Assembly (NCBI GenBank): GCA_964540415.1
Contig: CAZIMM010000049.1
Coordinates: 1-15,221 of the forward strand
Direction of reading: 5' to 3'
Length of the DNA stretch: 15,221 bases
Source of the DNA: CAZIMM01 sp964540415
GTDB lineage: Bacteria; Bacillota; Clostridia; Oscillospirales; Acutalibacteraceae
Under the pieces are notes generated by a model, which did not search any database, was not told where the DNA came from, and saw only the letters and a list, made by a program, of their open reading frames with translations. Position 1 is the first letter of the stretch; the number at the start of each line of letters is the position of its first letter. Shown here piece by piece: positions 1 to 9,011 of this stretch. The translations under genes and the position numbers were made by a program.

Positions 1-2021
<2,021 letters not shown>

Positions 2022-2031
2022 TGTTTACAAT

Positions 2032-2059
2032 TTGTTCATATTTTACCACTATCTAATAT
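2032..2059 (+). promoter_or_regulatory. Candidate sigma-A promoter for the LCP gene
   Basis: TTGTTC at 2032-2037 and TAATAT at 2054-2059 are separated by 16 bases, about 70 bases upstream of the LCP start codon. The match to consensus is moderate. A second possible -10, TATAGA preceded by TGG, lies further right at about 2084-2089. Either would let the LCP gene be transcribed independently of gyrA. Confidence 0.4.
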
Positions 2060-2075
2060 ATAACTGACGTTATAT
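2058..2075. promoter_or_regulatory. Perfect inverted repeat upstream of the LCP gene (operator candidate)
   Basis: ATATAAC and GTTATAT form perfect 7-base arms around a TGAC spacer. The dyad overlaps the candidate -10 element of the LCP gene and lacks the GC-rich stem and U-tract of a terminator, so a repressor binding site is the more natural reading. No specific regulator can be named. AT-rich dyads of this size can also arise by chance. Confidence 0.35.
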
Positions 2076-2130
2076 GGTTATGGTATAGAAAAAGAATTAC
2101 ACAGCAAAGAGCAATGGAGAGAAAGAGCAA

Positions 2131-3639
2131 ATGAGTGAGAACAACGGCAATAACAATATGAACAAGCGAAACTTTGAGGACGTAAGCTCCTACAGTGAGG
2201 AATACGCACAGCAGGTGATCAGCGAAATTAAGAAGGGAAGCCGTTCGCAAAACAAGTTTCAGAACTTCTGGACTGCCAACCGCAACCGCAACATCAAGCG
2301 GGCGGTTTGTCTGTTTGCGGTATTTGTTGTTATCTTTGCATCTGTCGCGGCTGTATTCATTTCTCAAAAGCTCAACATGATAACGATTGACCCCGGTGAT
2401 TTTTCATATAACGGGGAAACCACAACGGAAAACTTTGAGGATGAGCAGTTCGACGCCATGCACGACATTCACGACGCCTCGTCTCTGGATGATTTGCTTT
2501 ATCAATGGTATAATCAGGGAAACAACAGCATAATGTCGCAGGACTATATTCTCAACGTGCTGCTGCTCGGAATTGACAGCAAGGACGGCAAGATGGTCAG
2601 CGGCAGGTCGGACGCGATTATCCTTGTTTCGCTGAACAAAAAGACAAAGAAGGTTACGCTCGTTTCATTCCTTCGCGATTGCAGAACCTACATGGAAGCC
2701 GGCGGTTCGCGCACAACAAAGCTCAACGAGGCGTATTTCTACGGCGGACCCTACTCCGTAATGAAGTGCATCGAAAACGACTATAAAATCCGCATTGACA
2801 ACTATATCGCCGTTGACTTCTACACCTTCCCAAAGCTCATTGATGCCCTCGGAGGCCTGCACGTTGAGGTTCAGGAATATGAGGCAAGGTATATCAACAA
2901 AACCACAAAATACACAATTGATTACGGCAAGGATGTCACTCTCACCGGCAATGAGGCTCTTGTGTTCAGCCGCATCCGTCACAGCGATGCAGACGCAGAC
3001 ATTTCCAGAACCCGCCGCCACAGGCAGGTCATCTCCGCTCTGATTAAATCGGCATCAACCGCCTCCGCGGGTCAGCTCAACAATGCAATGAACATTGCCC
3101 TGCCGTATGTGAGAACGGATATGCCCAAAACTAAGATTCTTTCGCTCGTCACTCAGGCTCTCGCACAGGACTGGATGAATTACGACATGGAGCAGGTCCG
3201 TATGCCGTCAGACAATTCCTTCAAGGATGCAATGCTGCACCGCACTTTCTTCTGGGTTGTTGACTATCCGATGGCGGCCAGAGAACTTCAGACCGCGCTT
3301 TACGGCACAACCAACATTGAGCTTGATGCCGGCAGAGTCAGCGCATTGGACTTCATTTCCGTCAACGACAGTTATGCAGCACAATCCTCCACATCCTCCG
3401 GGACGCCGGCTACCAACGCTCCCACTAATGCTCCGGAAACAACGACTTCACGCGGCTCTGTTTTCGACGGATGGTTTCAAAACATTATAGGTTCCACCAC
3501 AGCGGCATCCGGAGGCGATGCACAGACACAGACGAGTCCGCCCGTTACGGAAGCTCCGCCGGCTGAAACACCGACCCAGGCTGCTCCGACCGAAGCTCCG
3601 CAGCAGCAGCCCGATTCCGGGCAGGAATTGATTCAATAA
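2131..3639 (+). CDS. LytR-CpsA-Psr (LCP) family cell-wall glycopolymer ligase
   Basis: LCP enzymes transfer teichoic acids, capsular polymers or related glycopolymers from a polyprenyl-phosphate carrier to peptidoglycan on the outer face of the membrane. This 502-residue protein has a basic, Asn-rich cytoplasmic N-terminus, one transmembrane helix at about residues 58-78, a short extracellular linker, and the LCP catalytic domain at about 140-310. Family hallmarks are visible: LLLGID with D149, the R159/D161 pair in GRSDAI, R182-D183 in SFLRD, RIRHSD near 281, and the Arg-rich RTRRHRQV near 293-300 that contacts pyrophosphate. After the domain comes a region of about 100 residues rich in Thr, Pro and Ala with repeated TEAP-like units, likely a wall-spanning disordered tail. 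The start at 2131 follows GGAGAG with rather long spacing; ATG 2158 is an alternative. A palindromic terminator follows directly. The exact polymer substrate cannot be told. Confidence 0.93.
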   Translation: MSENNGNNNMNKRNFEDVSSYSEEYAQQVISEIKKGSRSQNKFQNFWTANRNRNIKRAVCLFAVFVVIFASVAAVFISQKLNMITIDPGDFSYNGETTTENFEDEQFDAMHDIHDASSLDDLLYQWYNQGNNSIMSQDYILNVLLLGIDSKDGKMVSGRSDAIILVSLNKKTKKVTLVSFLRDCRTYMEAGGSRTTKLNEAYFYGGPYSVMKCIENDYKIRIDNYIAVDFYTFPKLIDALGGLHVEVQEYEARYINKTTKYTIDYGKDVTLTGNEALVFSRIRHSDADADISRTRRHRQVISALIKSASTASAGQLNNAMNIALPYVRTDMPKTKILSLVTQALAQDWMNYDMEQVRMPSDNSFKDAMLHRTFFWVVDYPMAARELQTALYGTTNIELDAGRVSALDFISVNDSYAAQSSTSSGTPATNAPTNAPETTTSRGSVFDGWFQNIIGSTTAASGGDAQTQTSPPVTEAPPAETPTQAAPTEAPQQQPDSGQELIQ

Positions 3640-3642
3640 AGC

Positions 3643-3666
3643 AAAGCTCCCACCGGTGGGAGCTTT
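3643..3666 (+). terminator. Rho-independent terminator of the LCP gene
   Basis: A perfect 24-base palindrome with arms AAAGCTCCCACC and GGTGGGAGCTTT begins three bases after the stop codon and is followed by a short, weak T-rich stretch. Because the palindrome has no separate loop, the central bases must form it. Confidence 0.8.
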
Positions 3667-3712
3667 CTTATGTCAATTTAAAATTATATATGAAATATTT
3701 TCCGATAGTGTA

Positions 3713-3741
3713 TTGACAAATTATCTAAACACATTTAGAAT
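3713..3741 (+). promoter_or_regulatory. Near-consensus sigma-A promoter for the membrane protein gene
   Basis: TTGACA at 3713-3718, a 17-base spacer, and TAGAAT at 3736-3741 lie about 30 bases before the start codon at 3772. The -35 is perfect and the -10 differs from TATAAT at one position, so strong constitutive transcription is expected. Confidence 0.85.
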
Positions 3742-3771
3742 TAGAGTAATATATTTTTTGTGGAGTTTGCA

Positions 3772-4473
3772 ATGAAAAAAGGTCTTCCCGCTTTCAAAGC
3801 ATTTGTTATATTTGTCATTTTAGTCGTTGTTGTTGTAACAGCGGCTTATGTTTCCATATATTTTATGGGTTACCGTTATTCACTTAACCGCTCAAAAATG
3901 TTCTTCCGCTGCGCTTTGCTGATTGTTTTTGCTTTTGAATCCTGCCTATTCTCCTGGCGCACCCTGATGTATAACCGCCTTGGCGGAGATTTTTCTCTCG
4001 CCCGCAGAAGCGCCATAGTTATTTTGGCGTGCATCTCCGGCAGCGCAATTATTGAGTCTTACTACTTCCTTTCAAGTGTAAACTTTTTTAATGTGTTCGG
4101 AAGACTGCGTATGTTTGAAATCATTATTTTCGTCGTGATGATGTGCGTTCCGGTCCTGCCGGTGATATTCAATATTGTCGGGTCCGACACTATTGACAGG
4201 CTTATTATCGGCAGCCTTATCGGATACGGCTTATGCGGCTTTCTGTGTGTTTATATGGCTTCAAACATCATTCTTAAGGTTATTCCGACTGCGAACACAC
4301 TCACCCTGTTCGGCCTTGTTCTGCGTTCATGTGAACGCTTTTCACCGATTTATGCTTTCTGCATTTTGGTTTTCACCGTTATGCTTATTTCCGGCCTGCT
4401 GCAGCGGGCTCAACGGAAACATTATTTTGCTGAAATGGAACAGGTCGGGGAATCGTTTATTCAGGAACTGTAA
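3772..4473 (+). CDS. Six-helix integral membrane protein of unknown function
   Basis: I do not recognise this family. The 233-residue product is strongly hydrophobic. Six probable transmembrane helices lie at about residues 10-32, 44-64, 79-101, 114-136, 143-165 and 192-212, with a short charged C-terminal tail. Positively charged loops (for example MYNRLGGDFSLARR) are uneven, as in inner-membrane proteins. No catalytic motif, ATP-binding loop or metal-binding set stands out. The ATG at 3772 is preferred over an in-frame GTG at 3760 because TGGAG lies six bases upstream of it. The gene is a single-gene transcription unit: its own near-consensus promoter lies upstream and a strong terminator follows about 55 bases after the stop. 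A role in cell-envelope biology is only a guess from the LCP neighbour. Confidence 0.8.
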   Translation: MKKGLPAFKAFVIFVILVVVVVTAAYVSIYFMGYRYSLNRSKMFFRCALLIVFAFESCLFSWRTLMYNRLGGDFSLARRSAIVILACISGSAIIESYYFLSSVNFFNVFGRLRMFEIIIFVVMMCVPVLPVIFNIVGSDTIDRLIIGSLIGYGLCGFLCVYMASNIILKVIPTANTLTLFGLVLRSCERFSPIYAFCILVFTVMLISGLLQRAQRKHYFAEMEQVGESFIQEL

Positions 4474-4526
4474 GAGATTTGCAAACTGAACACAATTGTT
4501 TTGAACAGAGTGTTTTCAGAATTAAA

Positions 4527-4558
4527 AAATGCGGGACTTCAAATGAAGTCCCGCATTT
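4527..4558. terminator. Strong, probably bidirectional terminator
   Basis: Arms AAATGCGGGACTTC and GAAGTCCCGCATTT pair perfectly around a four-base loop. The T-run at 4561-4566 serves rightward transcription from the membrane protein gene. The A-run at 4524-4529 gives a U-tract for leftward transcription from the DUF951 gene. Confidence 0.92.
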
Positions 4559-4676
4559 AATTTTTTCCGGCCGGTACTGTTACACCTTCGGCAACAACGG
4601 AATCACTTATAATTATTCCGCAGCGCCGTATCATTTTCACAGGCAAAAGCCCGGATTTTGCGCAGAAAATCGGGAA

Positions 4677-4880
4677 TCAGGAGTTCCCCGATTCGGTGTT
4701 TGCCGAATGAAAAACTTCCTTAATGCTCTTTTCCGCCTTTGTCCTGGGCAACATAATCTCATGTCCGCAGCCTTCGCACCTGAGACGAAAATCCATGCCC
4801 ACCCTGAGCACCGTGAATCTTGCGCACCCGCAGGGGTGTTGTTTCTTCATAACCAATGTGTCTCCGGCAGAAATTTTCAT
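4677..4880 (-). CDS. DUF951 family protein, small zinc-ribbon-like
   Basis: A 67-residue protein of the DUF951 family, a short conserved Firmicutes protein of unresolved function, probably nucleic-acid associated. Diagnostic elements are visible: the N-terminal GDTLVMKKQHPCG, then FTVLRVGMDFRLRCEGCG and IMLPRTKAEKSIKEV. Cys residues in HPCGC and CEGCG form a plausible zinc site. The length is typical for the family. ATG at 4880 is supported by AAGGAG seven bases upstream and by a good promoter about 45 bases further upstream. The gene stands alone on the minus strand, divergent from the S1-domain gene. The 118 bases between its stop and the bidirectional terminator to the left hold no gene that I can see. 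Confidence 0.9.
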   Translation of the reverse strand: MKISAGDTLVMKKQHPCGCARFTVLRVGMDFRLRCEGCGHEIMLPRTKAEKSIKEVFHSANTESGNS

Positions 4881-4924
4881 TGCAAATCTCCTTCATGAGT
4901 AGTAACAAACCAACCTGCAAAAAT

Positions 4925-4953
4925 ATGATAGCACACATTTTTGCCACGTGCAA
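4925..4953 (-). promoter_or_regulatory. Sigma-A promoter for the DUF951 gene
   Basis: On the minus strand, TTGCAC (4948-4953) and TATCAT (4925-4930) are separated by exactly 17 bases. The promoter points at the DUF951 start codon at 4880. Confidence 0.75.
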
Positions 4954-5002
4954 CAAAAAATCATCAAACTGCACAAAATGCATATAAATATAGGGACGGC
5001 CA

Positions 5003-5965
5003 ATGCGAAAACTAAGCAGAGAAGGCATGGTGGCAAGAATGATAAAATATAAACCCGAAGGTCGGCTTGGCGGCACCGTTGAAAACAGAAGCTGTCTTTC
5101 CGGCATACAGGAGCTTGAACGGGCTTTTGAAAACGGCACAGTTCTTGAGGCACGCGCATTGCTGTGTGACAACTCGCACAATCTGCACGTTGACCTCAAC
5201 TGCATGAGAGGCATTATTCCGCGTTGCGAGGGTGCTCTCGGAATTGAGAACGGCTCTGTGAGAGACATTGCACTGATATCGCGGGTCAACAAACCGGTTA
5301 TGTTCAAAATAATCGGCTTTGAAAATGACGCCGAGGGGAAACGCACGGCGATTCTCAGCCGCCGTCTCGTCCAGGAGGAGTGCATGGCCGAATACATTTC
5401 CGAGCTTTCGCCGGGTGATGTTATTGAAGCGCGCGTCACCCATCTCGAGGGCTTCGGTGCGTTTGCGGACATCGGGGCAGGGGTCGCATCCCTGCTGCCT
5501 ATAGATGCTATTTCCGTTTCGCGTATACCGCACCCGGGAGTGCGGCTGAGCGTCGGCACTGACATAAAAGCTGTTGTCAAATCAATCGGTCCGGACGGCA
5601 GAGTCACTCTTTCGCACAAGGAGCTTCTGGGGACCTGGGAGCAGAACGCCGCCGAATTCACCTCCGGAGAAACCATTCCGGGAGTTATAAGGTCAATTGA
5701 AAAATACGGCATCTTTGTTGAGCTGGCTCCGAATCTCGCCGGACTTGCCGAGCTGACCTCCGGCATACACGTCGGTCAGCATGCAACGGTTTACATCAAA
5801 AGCATCATTCCGGAGCGCATGAAAATCAAGCTTATAATTGTTGATGCCTTCGACGCGGTTTATCCCGTGCCGCCCACGCGTTATTTCACGGATGCCGCAC
5901 ATATCAGCCACTGGGTTTATTCCCCGGAAAGCTGCAGCCGCGTCATTGAAAGCCGCTTTGAGTGA
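5003..5965 (+). CDS. S1-domain RNA-binding protein
   Basis: A cytoplasmic protein of up to 320 residues with tandem S1-like OB folds, the RNA-binding module of ribosomal protein S1. Two clear repeats are seen: about residues 137-206 (SPGDVIEARVTHLEGFGAFA through VTLSHKELLG) and about 222-280 (GVIRSIEKYGIFVELAPNLA). A more divergent S1-like unit lies at about 45-125, containing GIIPRCEGALG and ISRVNKP. Translation regulation or RNA handling is likely, but no specific target is known. ATG 5003 follows a weak GGGACGG; ATG 5039, giving an MIKYKPEG start, is a realistic alternative. A TATAAA at 4983-4988 may be its -10, without a convincing -35. The gene converges with the phage head operon, and the two share a terminator. 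The length is far below that of full S1 (about 400-550 residues), so this is a stand-alone paralogue. Confidence 0.87.
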   Translation: MRKLSREGMVARMIKYKPEGRLGGTVENRSCLSGIQELERAFENGTVLEARALLCDNSHNLHVDLNCMRGIIPRCEGALGIENGSVRDIALISRVNKPVMFKIIGFENDAEGKRTAILSRRLVQEECMAEYISELSPGDVIEARVTHLEGFGAFADIGAGVASLLPIDAISVSRIPHPGVRLSVGTDIKAVVKSIGPDGRVTLSHKELLGTWEQNAAEFTSGETIPGVIRSIEKYGIFVELAPNLAGLAELTSGIHVGQHATVYIKSIIPERMKIKLIIVDAFDAVYPVPPTRYFTDAAHISHWVYSPESCSRVIESRFE

Positions 5966-5987
5966 ATGACGCGCACCTCACAAAAAA

Positions 5988-6032
5988 GGGTCTGTATCTC
6001 ATCACCGCTTTACGGTGCTTTGATGCAGACCC
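5988..6032. terminator. Bidirectional terminator between the S1 gene and the phage head operon
   Basis: A long hairpin has outer arms GGGTCTG and CAGACCC and inner arms CACCG and CGGTG, with a few internal mismatches. An A-run at 5982-5987 becomes a U-tract for leftward transcripts, and T-rich sequence at 6033-6041 serves rightward ones. It closes both converging units and marks the left end of the phage-derived region. Confidence 0.88.
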
Positions 6033-6070
6033 TCTCTTTTTATGTGCCCGCTTTTTCTGGCACAAACGTA

Positions 6071-6919
6071 TTATTTGAATGCAATGTAGAAATAATCATA
6101 TCCATCGGTGTTAAGCCTCGGCAAGGAGCTTGACACAATGTAATTGTCTCCCTGAAAAACACGGAAGCCGTTTGAATGCAGCTCAATCCCCTGGGTTGAG
6201 TATCCGGTTGCCGCCACACCGAAAAAGCATGCGTGAATCGAATACGGCTCAAGTCCGATAATCGGGGCCTCCGAACCGGCGACAATAACCGCTCTCGGAG
6301 TAAAGCCCAGGTTGAGCGTACGCTGTGTTTCATTGTTGCCGAAATATGCTCCCACAACAAACGGTTCGTTCCACAGATCCTTGTCCTGCTGAGTCACATG
6401 AATTGTCTGATTGTTCAAATGCTGAGCGCAAAAAAATGTTTTGGGCAGGAAGGACGTGAAATTTTCTCCCGTTGAATCCGCCTGGCAAAACTGTGCCTCC
6501 AGTTTGATTATTGCCTTCATCACAAATGCGTCGGTGTCCCTGTCTGACTGAACAGCCTCACACTCGGAGCTGATTATGTTCAGGTCGGAGTCAAAGCTCA
6601 TGCAATCGGCAATACGGGTGAACACGGAATGGCACCTGTCTCCGCCGGAGGAATAAGGCACATGTATCCCCAGACGCAAATCAATTGACGCAAGACGGCA
6701 ATACTCGCTTCTTTCAAGAATGCCCTCGCCGTTTTCAACATAGTAATCTGAAATCACAACACTTTCCATGCCCACTGCAACGATTGCCCGTTTGAGCGGT
6801 GTCGCCTTCGGGGTTGAGGGGAACTCTGTCATGAAGTTTATTCCCTCAAGGCTTTCCTGCTGCGAGAGCCATGAAACTATCTGCCCGGGGAGACTGACTA
6901 TTGCATCATTACCGCTCAT
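6071..6919 (-). CDS. Phage neck protein: tail-terminator-like domain joined to a fibre-type surface domain
   Basis: The last gene of the head operon, 282 residues. Residues about 8-145 have the layout of small phage tail-terminator/tail-completion proteins: an N-terminal helix (IVSWLSQQESL), beta strands around LKRAIVAVGMESVVI and RLASIDLRLGIHVP, a helix, then SDRDTDAFVMKAIIKLEAQF. A linker follows. Residues about 186-282 match the C-terminal beta-rich domain seen on many phage fibres and surface proteins: VVGAYFGNNETQRTLNLGF, TPRAVIVAG, a GF turn, and the terminal YDYFYIAFK. These assignments come from pattern recall, not a search. ATG at 6919 overlaps the upstream stop (ATGA) and sits behind an excellent GGAGGTGG site. 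No tail gene follows, only a terminator. A terminal surface domain on a neck protein would be unusual and might substitute for a tail fibre. Confidence 0.65.
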   Translation of the reverse strand: MSGNDAIVSLPGQIVSWLSQQESLEGINFMTEFPSTPKATPLKRAIVAVGMESVVISDYYVENGEGILERSEYCRLASIDLRLGIHVPYSSGGDRCHSVFTRIADCMSFDSDLNIISSECEAVQSDRDTDAFVMKAIIKLEAQFCQADSTGENFTSFLPKTFFCAQHLNNQTIHVTQQDKDLWNEPFVVGAYFGNNETQRTLNLGFTPRAVIVAGSEAPIIGLEPYSIHACFFGVAATGYSTQGIELHSNGFRVFQGDNYIVSSSLPRLNTDGYDYFYIAFK

Positions 6920-7242
6920 TCATCCACCTCCACAATTGTTCTGATTATTGCCCAGATGTAGAACGGCTGATCGCGGCGGAACACTTTTTCGGCGCGGTCA
7001 ATCTGATATTTCACCGAGCCGGTGCTGAGATATGCGCCGCTTTGCACCTCTGTTAAATCAATTTCGGGAGGCCCGATATAAAGATAGTGTCCCTGGCTGT
7101 TGAAGCCGATTTCGGTATTTATGCCGTCGAGATACATTCTGTTTTTGTATCGCAGGGGCTGAATAAAGCCCTTGTATCGGTCAAGCAAAGTGCCGTCTGC
7201 CGAATGCAGCTCTATTTCCCTGCCGGACTTTTCAAATATCAC
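6916..7242 (-). CDS. Phage head-closure (head completion) protein
   Basis: A 108-residue protein resembling the small beta-barrel head-closure proteins that sit between the connector ring and the tail of siphophages and myophages. Familiar elements of the clostridial prophage family are YKGFIQPLRYKNRMYLDG, then GHYLYIGPPEIDL, then VKYQIDRAEKVFRRDQPFYI and WAIIRTI. The start is GTG at 7242, overlapping the preceding stop codon by four bases (GTGA), and the gene overlaps the next by four bases (ATGA), so the three genes are translationally coupled. The length is normal and the frame looks intact. The family call rests on pattern and gene order, not on a database match. Confidence 0.68.
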   Translation of the reverse strand: MIFEKSGREIELHSADGTLLDRYKGFIQPLRYKNRMYLDGINTEIGFNSQGHYLYIGPPEIDLTEVQSGAYLSTGSVKYQIDRAEKVFRRDQPFYIWAIIRTIVEVDE

Positions 7243-7517
7243 TCACCGTCACCCACCTGTTTAAAGACGAAGCCGTCGTCGAGCAACAGCTCCGAGGCAG
7301 CGGCAAGAGACTCGTCGCGCACCCGGCGGGCATATTCAAGCATTGCCTGAGGGGTACGGCTCACGCTGACATCTCCCGCCTTGTAGACGGTCATTGCATC
7401 ATCATCAAGTATCCTGCGGCGCACCAGCCTGTAAAGCGCCATGCCCGCCGCCGCTTCGGCGAGCCTTTCATCGTCCGCATAGCTTTCATCCCTGAGCCTG
7501 CACAAAAGCCGGTTCAA
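7239..7517 (-). CDS. gp6-like head-tail connector, downstream part of a frameshifted gene
   Basis: The open frame begins at a TTG (7517) with no ribosome binding site and encodes 92 mostly helical residues: LAEAAAGMALYRLVRRRIL, then MTVYKAGDVSVSR, then a helix ending LLLDDGFVFKQVG. This is the build of gp6/gp15-type head-tail connector subunits, which form the ring under the portal. It overlaps the short frame upstream by four bases (TTGA). Joining the two by a -1 shift at the CCCCTTT run (minus-strand sense, about 7533-7539) gives one continuous protein of about 124 residues, the usual length for this family. I therefore read this as the larger part of a broken or recoded connector gene, not as an independent gene. 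Confidence 0.6.
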   Translation of the reverse strand: MNRLLCRLRDESYADDERLAEAAAGMALYRLVRRRILDDDAMTVYKAGDVSVSRTPQAMLEYARRVRDESLAAASELLLDDGFVFKQVGDGE

Positions 7518-7612
7518 ACAGGCACGGCAAAGGGGCAGAGCGTTTCCGCCCCCCGCTCGTCAAGGGTGATGCTCTGCCTCAGGCTGTCAAGAACAGTCCA
7601 ATGGCTGACCAT
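7514..7612 (-). CDS. Short frame of 32 codons, N-terminal part of the frameshifted connector
   Basis: ATG at 7612 is preceded by AAAGGAGGGTGAGC, one of the best ribosome binding sites in the operon, and lies 15 bases downstream of the capsid gene stop. The product begins MVSHWTVLDSLRQSITLDER and ends after CPFAVPV. The sequence up to the CCC codon has the character of a connector N-terminus (short helix, loop, second helix start). Beyond it, the -1 frame continues as PLCRACLNRLLCRL, a credible helix that runs straight into the downstream frame. A genuine 32-residue peptide cannot be excluded. Confidence 0.5.
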   Translation of the reverse strand: MVSHWTVLDSLRQSITLDERGAETLCPFAVPV

Positions 7613-7627
7613 GCTCACCCTCCTTTA

Positions 7628-8632
7628 TCAGCTTTCGAGAATCTTTGCCGCGTCCTTGAAGATTTTCGCAAAGCCTGCAATGCAGGTTATTGATGCTCTT
7701 TCAAGCTGGCGGTCGATGAGCTTGTCATATTCCGTAACAATGTCTCCGGCCTTGACCATTTCGAGAGCATAATTCTTGTCGATGCCGAGGATCATGTCCT
7801 CGTCAACGCTTGAGGACTTGATCAGATTTGCACCTATAGGAGTGATGAGCTTGCCGGTGGCGTGGAAATTCAGGCCTGCAGTTGCATCCTTGAACTCGGT
7901 GAAGTTGAGCAGAGTCGGTATCATCGAGGGGTTGACAATCATCGTGTTCAGCTCATAGGGGGAGAACTGATTCCAGAATGCAACCAGGTCGGAATATGCA
8001 AAACTGCCGGAGGTTTCGGTGTTGAAGGATTCTGCAGCGTTATTGTTGCCGTCACCGTCGATGAGAACACCGACAGCATCCTTGAGCTGCGCCCTGGCGA
8101 TGTAGGCACCTATCTGCCTGAGTGTTACCGTGAACAGGTCAAGCCTCTGGAAACGGATTGCCTCATAGGAAGCAACGAGCATTCTGCCGCGTTTGTTGAG
8201 CTTCACAAGGTTTTCCTGTGTGCGGACAACCGTCTGCGGAATTGTCGCTCCTTCGGCGACTTCCTTGAGCTCCCTTTCATCCTCAGAGGGCATGCTTGTT
8301 ATCGAGCGGTAATCAAGCGAATCCACCATTGTGGTTGAAGCGACGATGTTCGGCAGCAGGTTTGCTTCCTCCATGCCCTGGCGCACGGCACGGGACACAT
8401 ATTCCGGAAAAAGAGTTGCGCTGTCAGTTGTTTTGAAGAACTTTTCAACTACGTCGCTGCCGGCACCGCCGACTCTGATGTCAAAGCGCTTGAGCTGGCG
8501 CTGATATGCGTCAAGCCCCTCAAGAGGAGTGCCCTTGTAGTTCTCGGTCGGGTCGGCTTTTTCAAGCTCCGAGGTGAATGAGCCGGTGTTGTAAAGCCCC
8601 TTTTCGAGCTTTATGTTGTCATAATTAGCCAT
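7628..8632 (-). CDS. HK97-fold phage major capsid protein
   Basis: The shell subunit of the phage head, 334 residues. The N-terminal 65 or so residues are charged and probably act as a scaffold-like arm removed by the protease encoded upstream. The conserved part starts near ATLFPEYVSRAVRQGMEEAN. It continues with LLPNIVASTTMVDSLDYRSI, the E-loop-like stretch VAEGATIPQTVVRTQENLVK, a long spine helix (FTVTLRQIGAYIARAQLKDA), and the A-domain region DMILGIDKNYALEMVKAGDI ending near DRQLERASITCIAGFAKIF. ATG at 8632 follows AAGGAG with eight-base spacing. Gene order (terminase, portal, protease, decoration, capsid) is canonical for HK97-type head modules. An encapsulin is an unlikely alternative because terminase and portal accompany it. 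Confidence 0.85.
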   Translation of the reverse strand: MANYDNIKLEKGLYNTGSFTSELEKADPTENYKGTPLEGLDAYQRQLKRFDIRVGGAGSDVVEKFFKTTDSATLFPEYVSRAVRQGMEEANLLPNIVASTTMVDSLDYRSITSMPSEDERELKEVAEGATIPQTVVRTQENLVKLNKRGRMLVASYEAIRFQRLDLFTVTLRQIGAYIARAQLKDAVGVLIDGDGNNNAAESFNTETSGSFAYSDLVAFWNQFSPYELNTMIVNPSMIPTLLNFTEFKDATAGLNFHATGKLITPIGANLIKSSSVDEDMILGIDKNYALEMVKAGDIVTEYDKLIDRQLERASITCIAGFAKIFKDAAKILES

Positions 8633-8655
8633 ATGTTTGCTCCTTCCGTTTTAAT

Positions 8656-8997
8656 TTAAAACAGTATGCCGAGTGTGCCTGCCGTTGTGTCAACTTCGAC
8701 AACAAGAAGCTGTCTTCCGTCAACATCCGCAGCAAGGCCGCCGTTTGCGTCAACGCTGAGGGTCGCATAGCCCACGATCGGCGCTGTTCCGGAATACGAT
8801 GTTTTGATATAGCCGCCGAGCTGAACAGCTGCAAGAGTGCCGCGCACGCTGATTGCCCTGCCGACCGGTATATCACCCGTTGCACATGCCTGCACCGTGC
8901 CGCTGCTGCTGAGCTTGACAAAGCTGTTTGCAGCCACCGTTCCGCTGATTTTGAAGGTTGCCGTCTGTTCGTTGTAGCCCTGGAATGAGATTGACAT
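8656..8997 (-). CDS. Capsid decoration/stabilisation protein
   Basis: A 113-residue, all-beta protein rich in Gly, Ala, Thr and Ser, starting MSISFQGYNEQTATFKISGT and containing GDIPVGRAISVRGTLAAVQL near the middle, with a C-terminal VDTTAGTLGILF. Its size, composition and place between protease and capsid fit the small decoration proteins that bind the outside of the mature shell at three-fold or quasi-three-fold sites (gpD/gpSHP/DUF2190-like). The start at 8997 is supported by AGGAGG seven bases upstream. No membrane segment is present. The assignment is by context and pattern; sequence identity in this group is usually low. Confidence 0.7.
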   Translation of the reverse strand: MSISFQGYNEQTATFKISGTVAANSFVKLSSSGTVQACATGDIPVGRAISVRGTLAAVQLGGYIKTSYSGTAPIVGYATLSVDANGGLAADVDGRQLLVVEVDTTAGTLGILF

Positions 8998-9011
8998 TGT
9001 TTTTCCTCCTG

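Noticed and set aside
4479..4898. Rightward frame of 139 codons after the membrane protein gene
   Set aside because: It runs through a strong terminator and antisense to the well-supported DUF951 gene, and its Cys/His/Asn-rich product has no family character.
7628..8632. Major capsid protein as an encapsulin nanocompartment shell
   Set aside because: Terminase subunits, portal, protease and neck genes are all adjacent and no cargo enzyme is encoded, so a DNA-packaging phage head is the better reading.
8625..8921. Second leftward frame overlapping the decoration gene
   Set aside because: It is a shifted-frame shadow of the decoration gene: no ribosome site, Arg/Ala/Ser-rich low-complexity translation, and no family resemblance.
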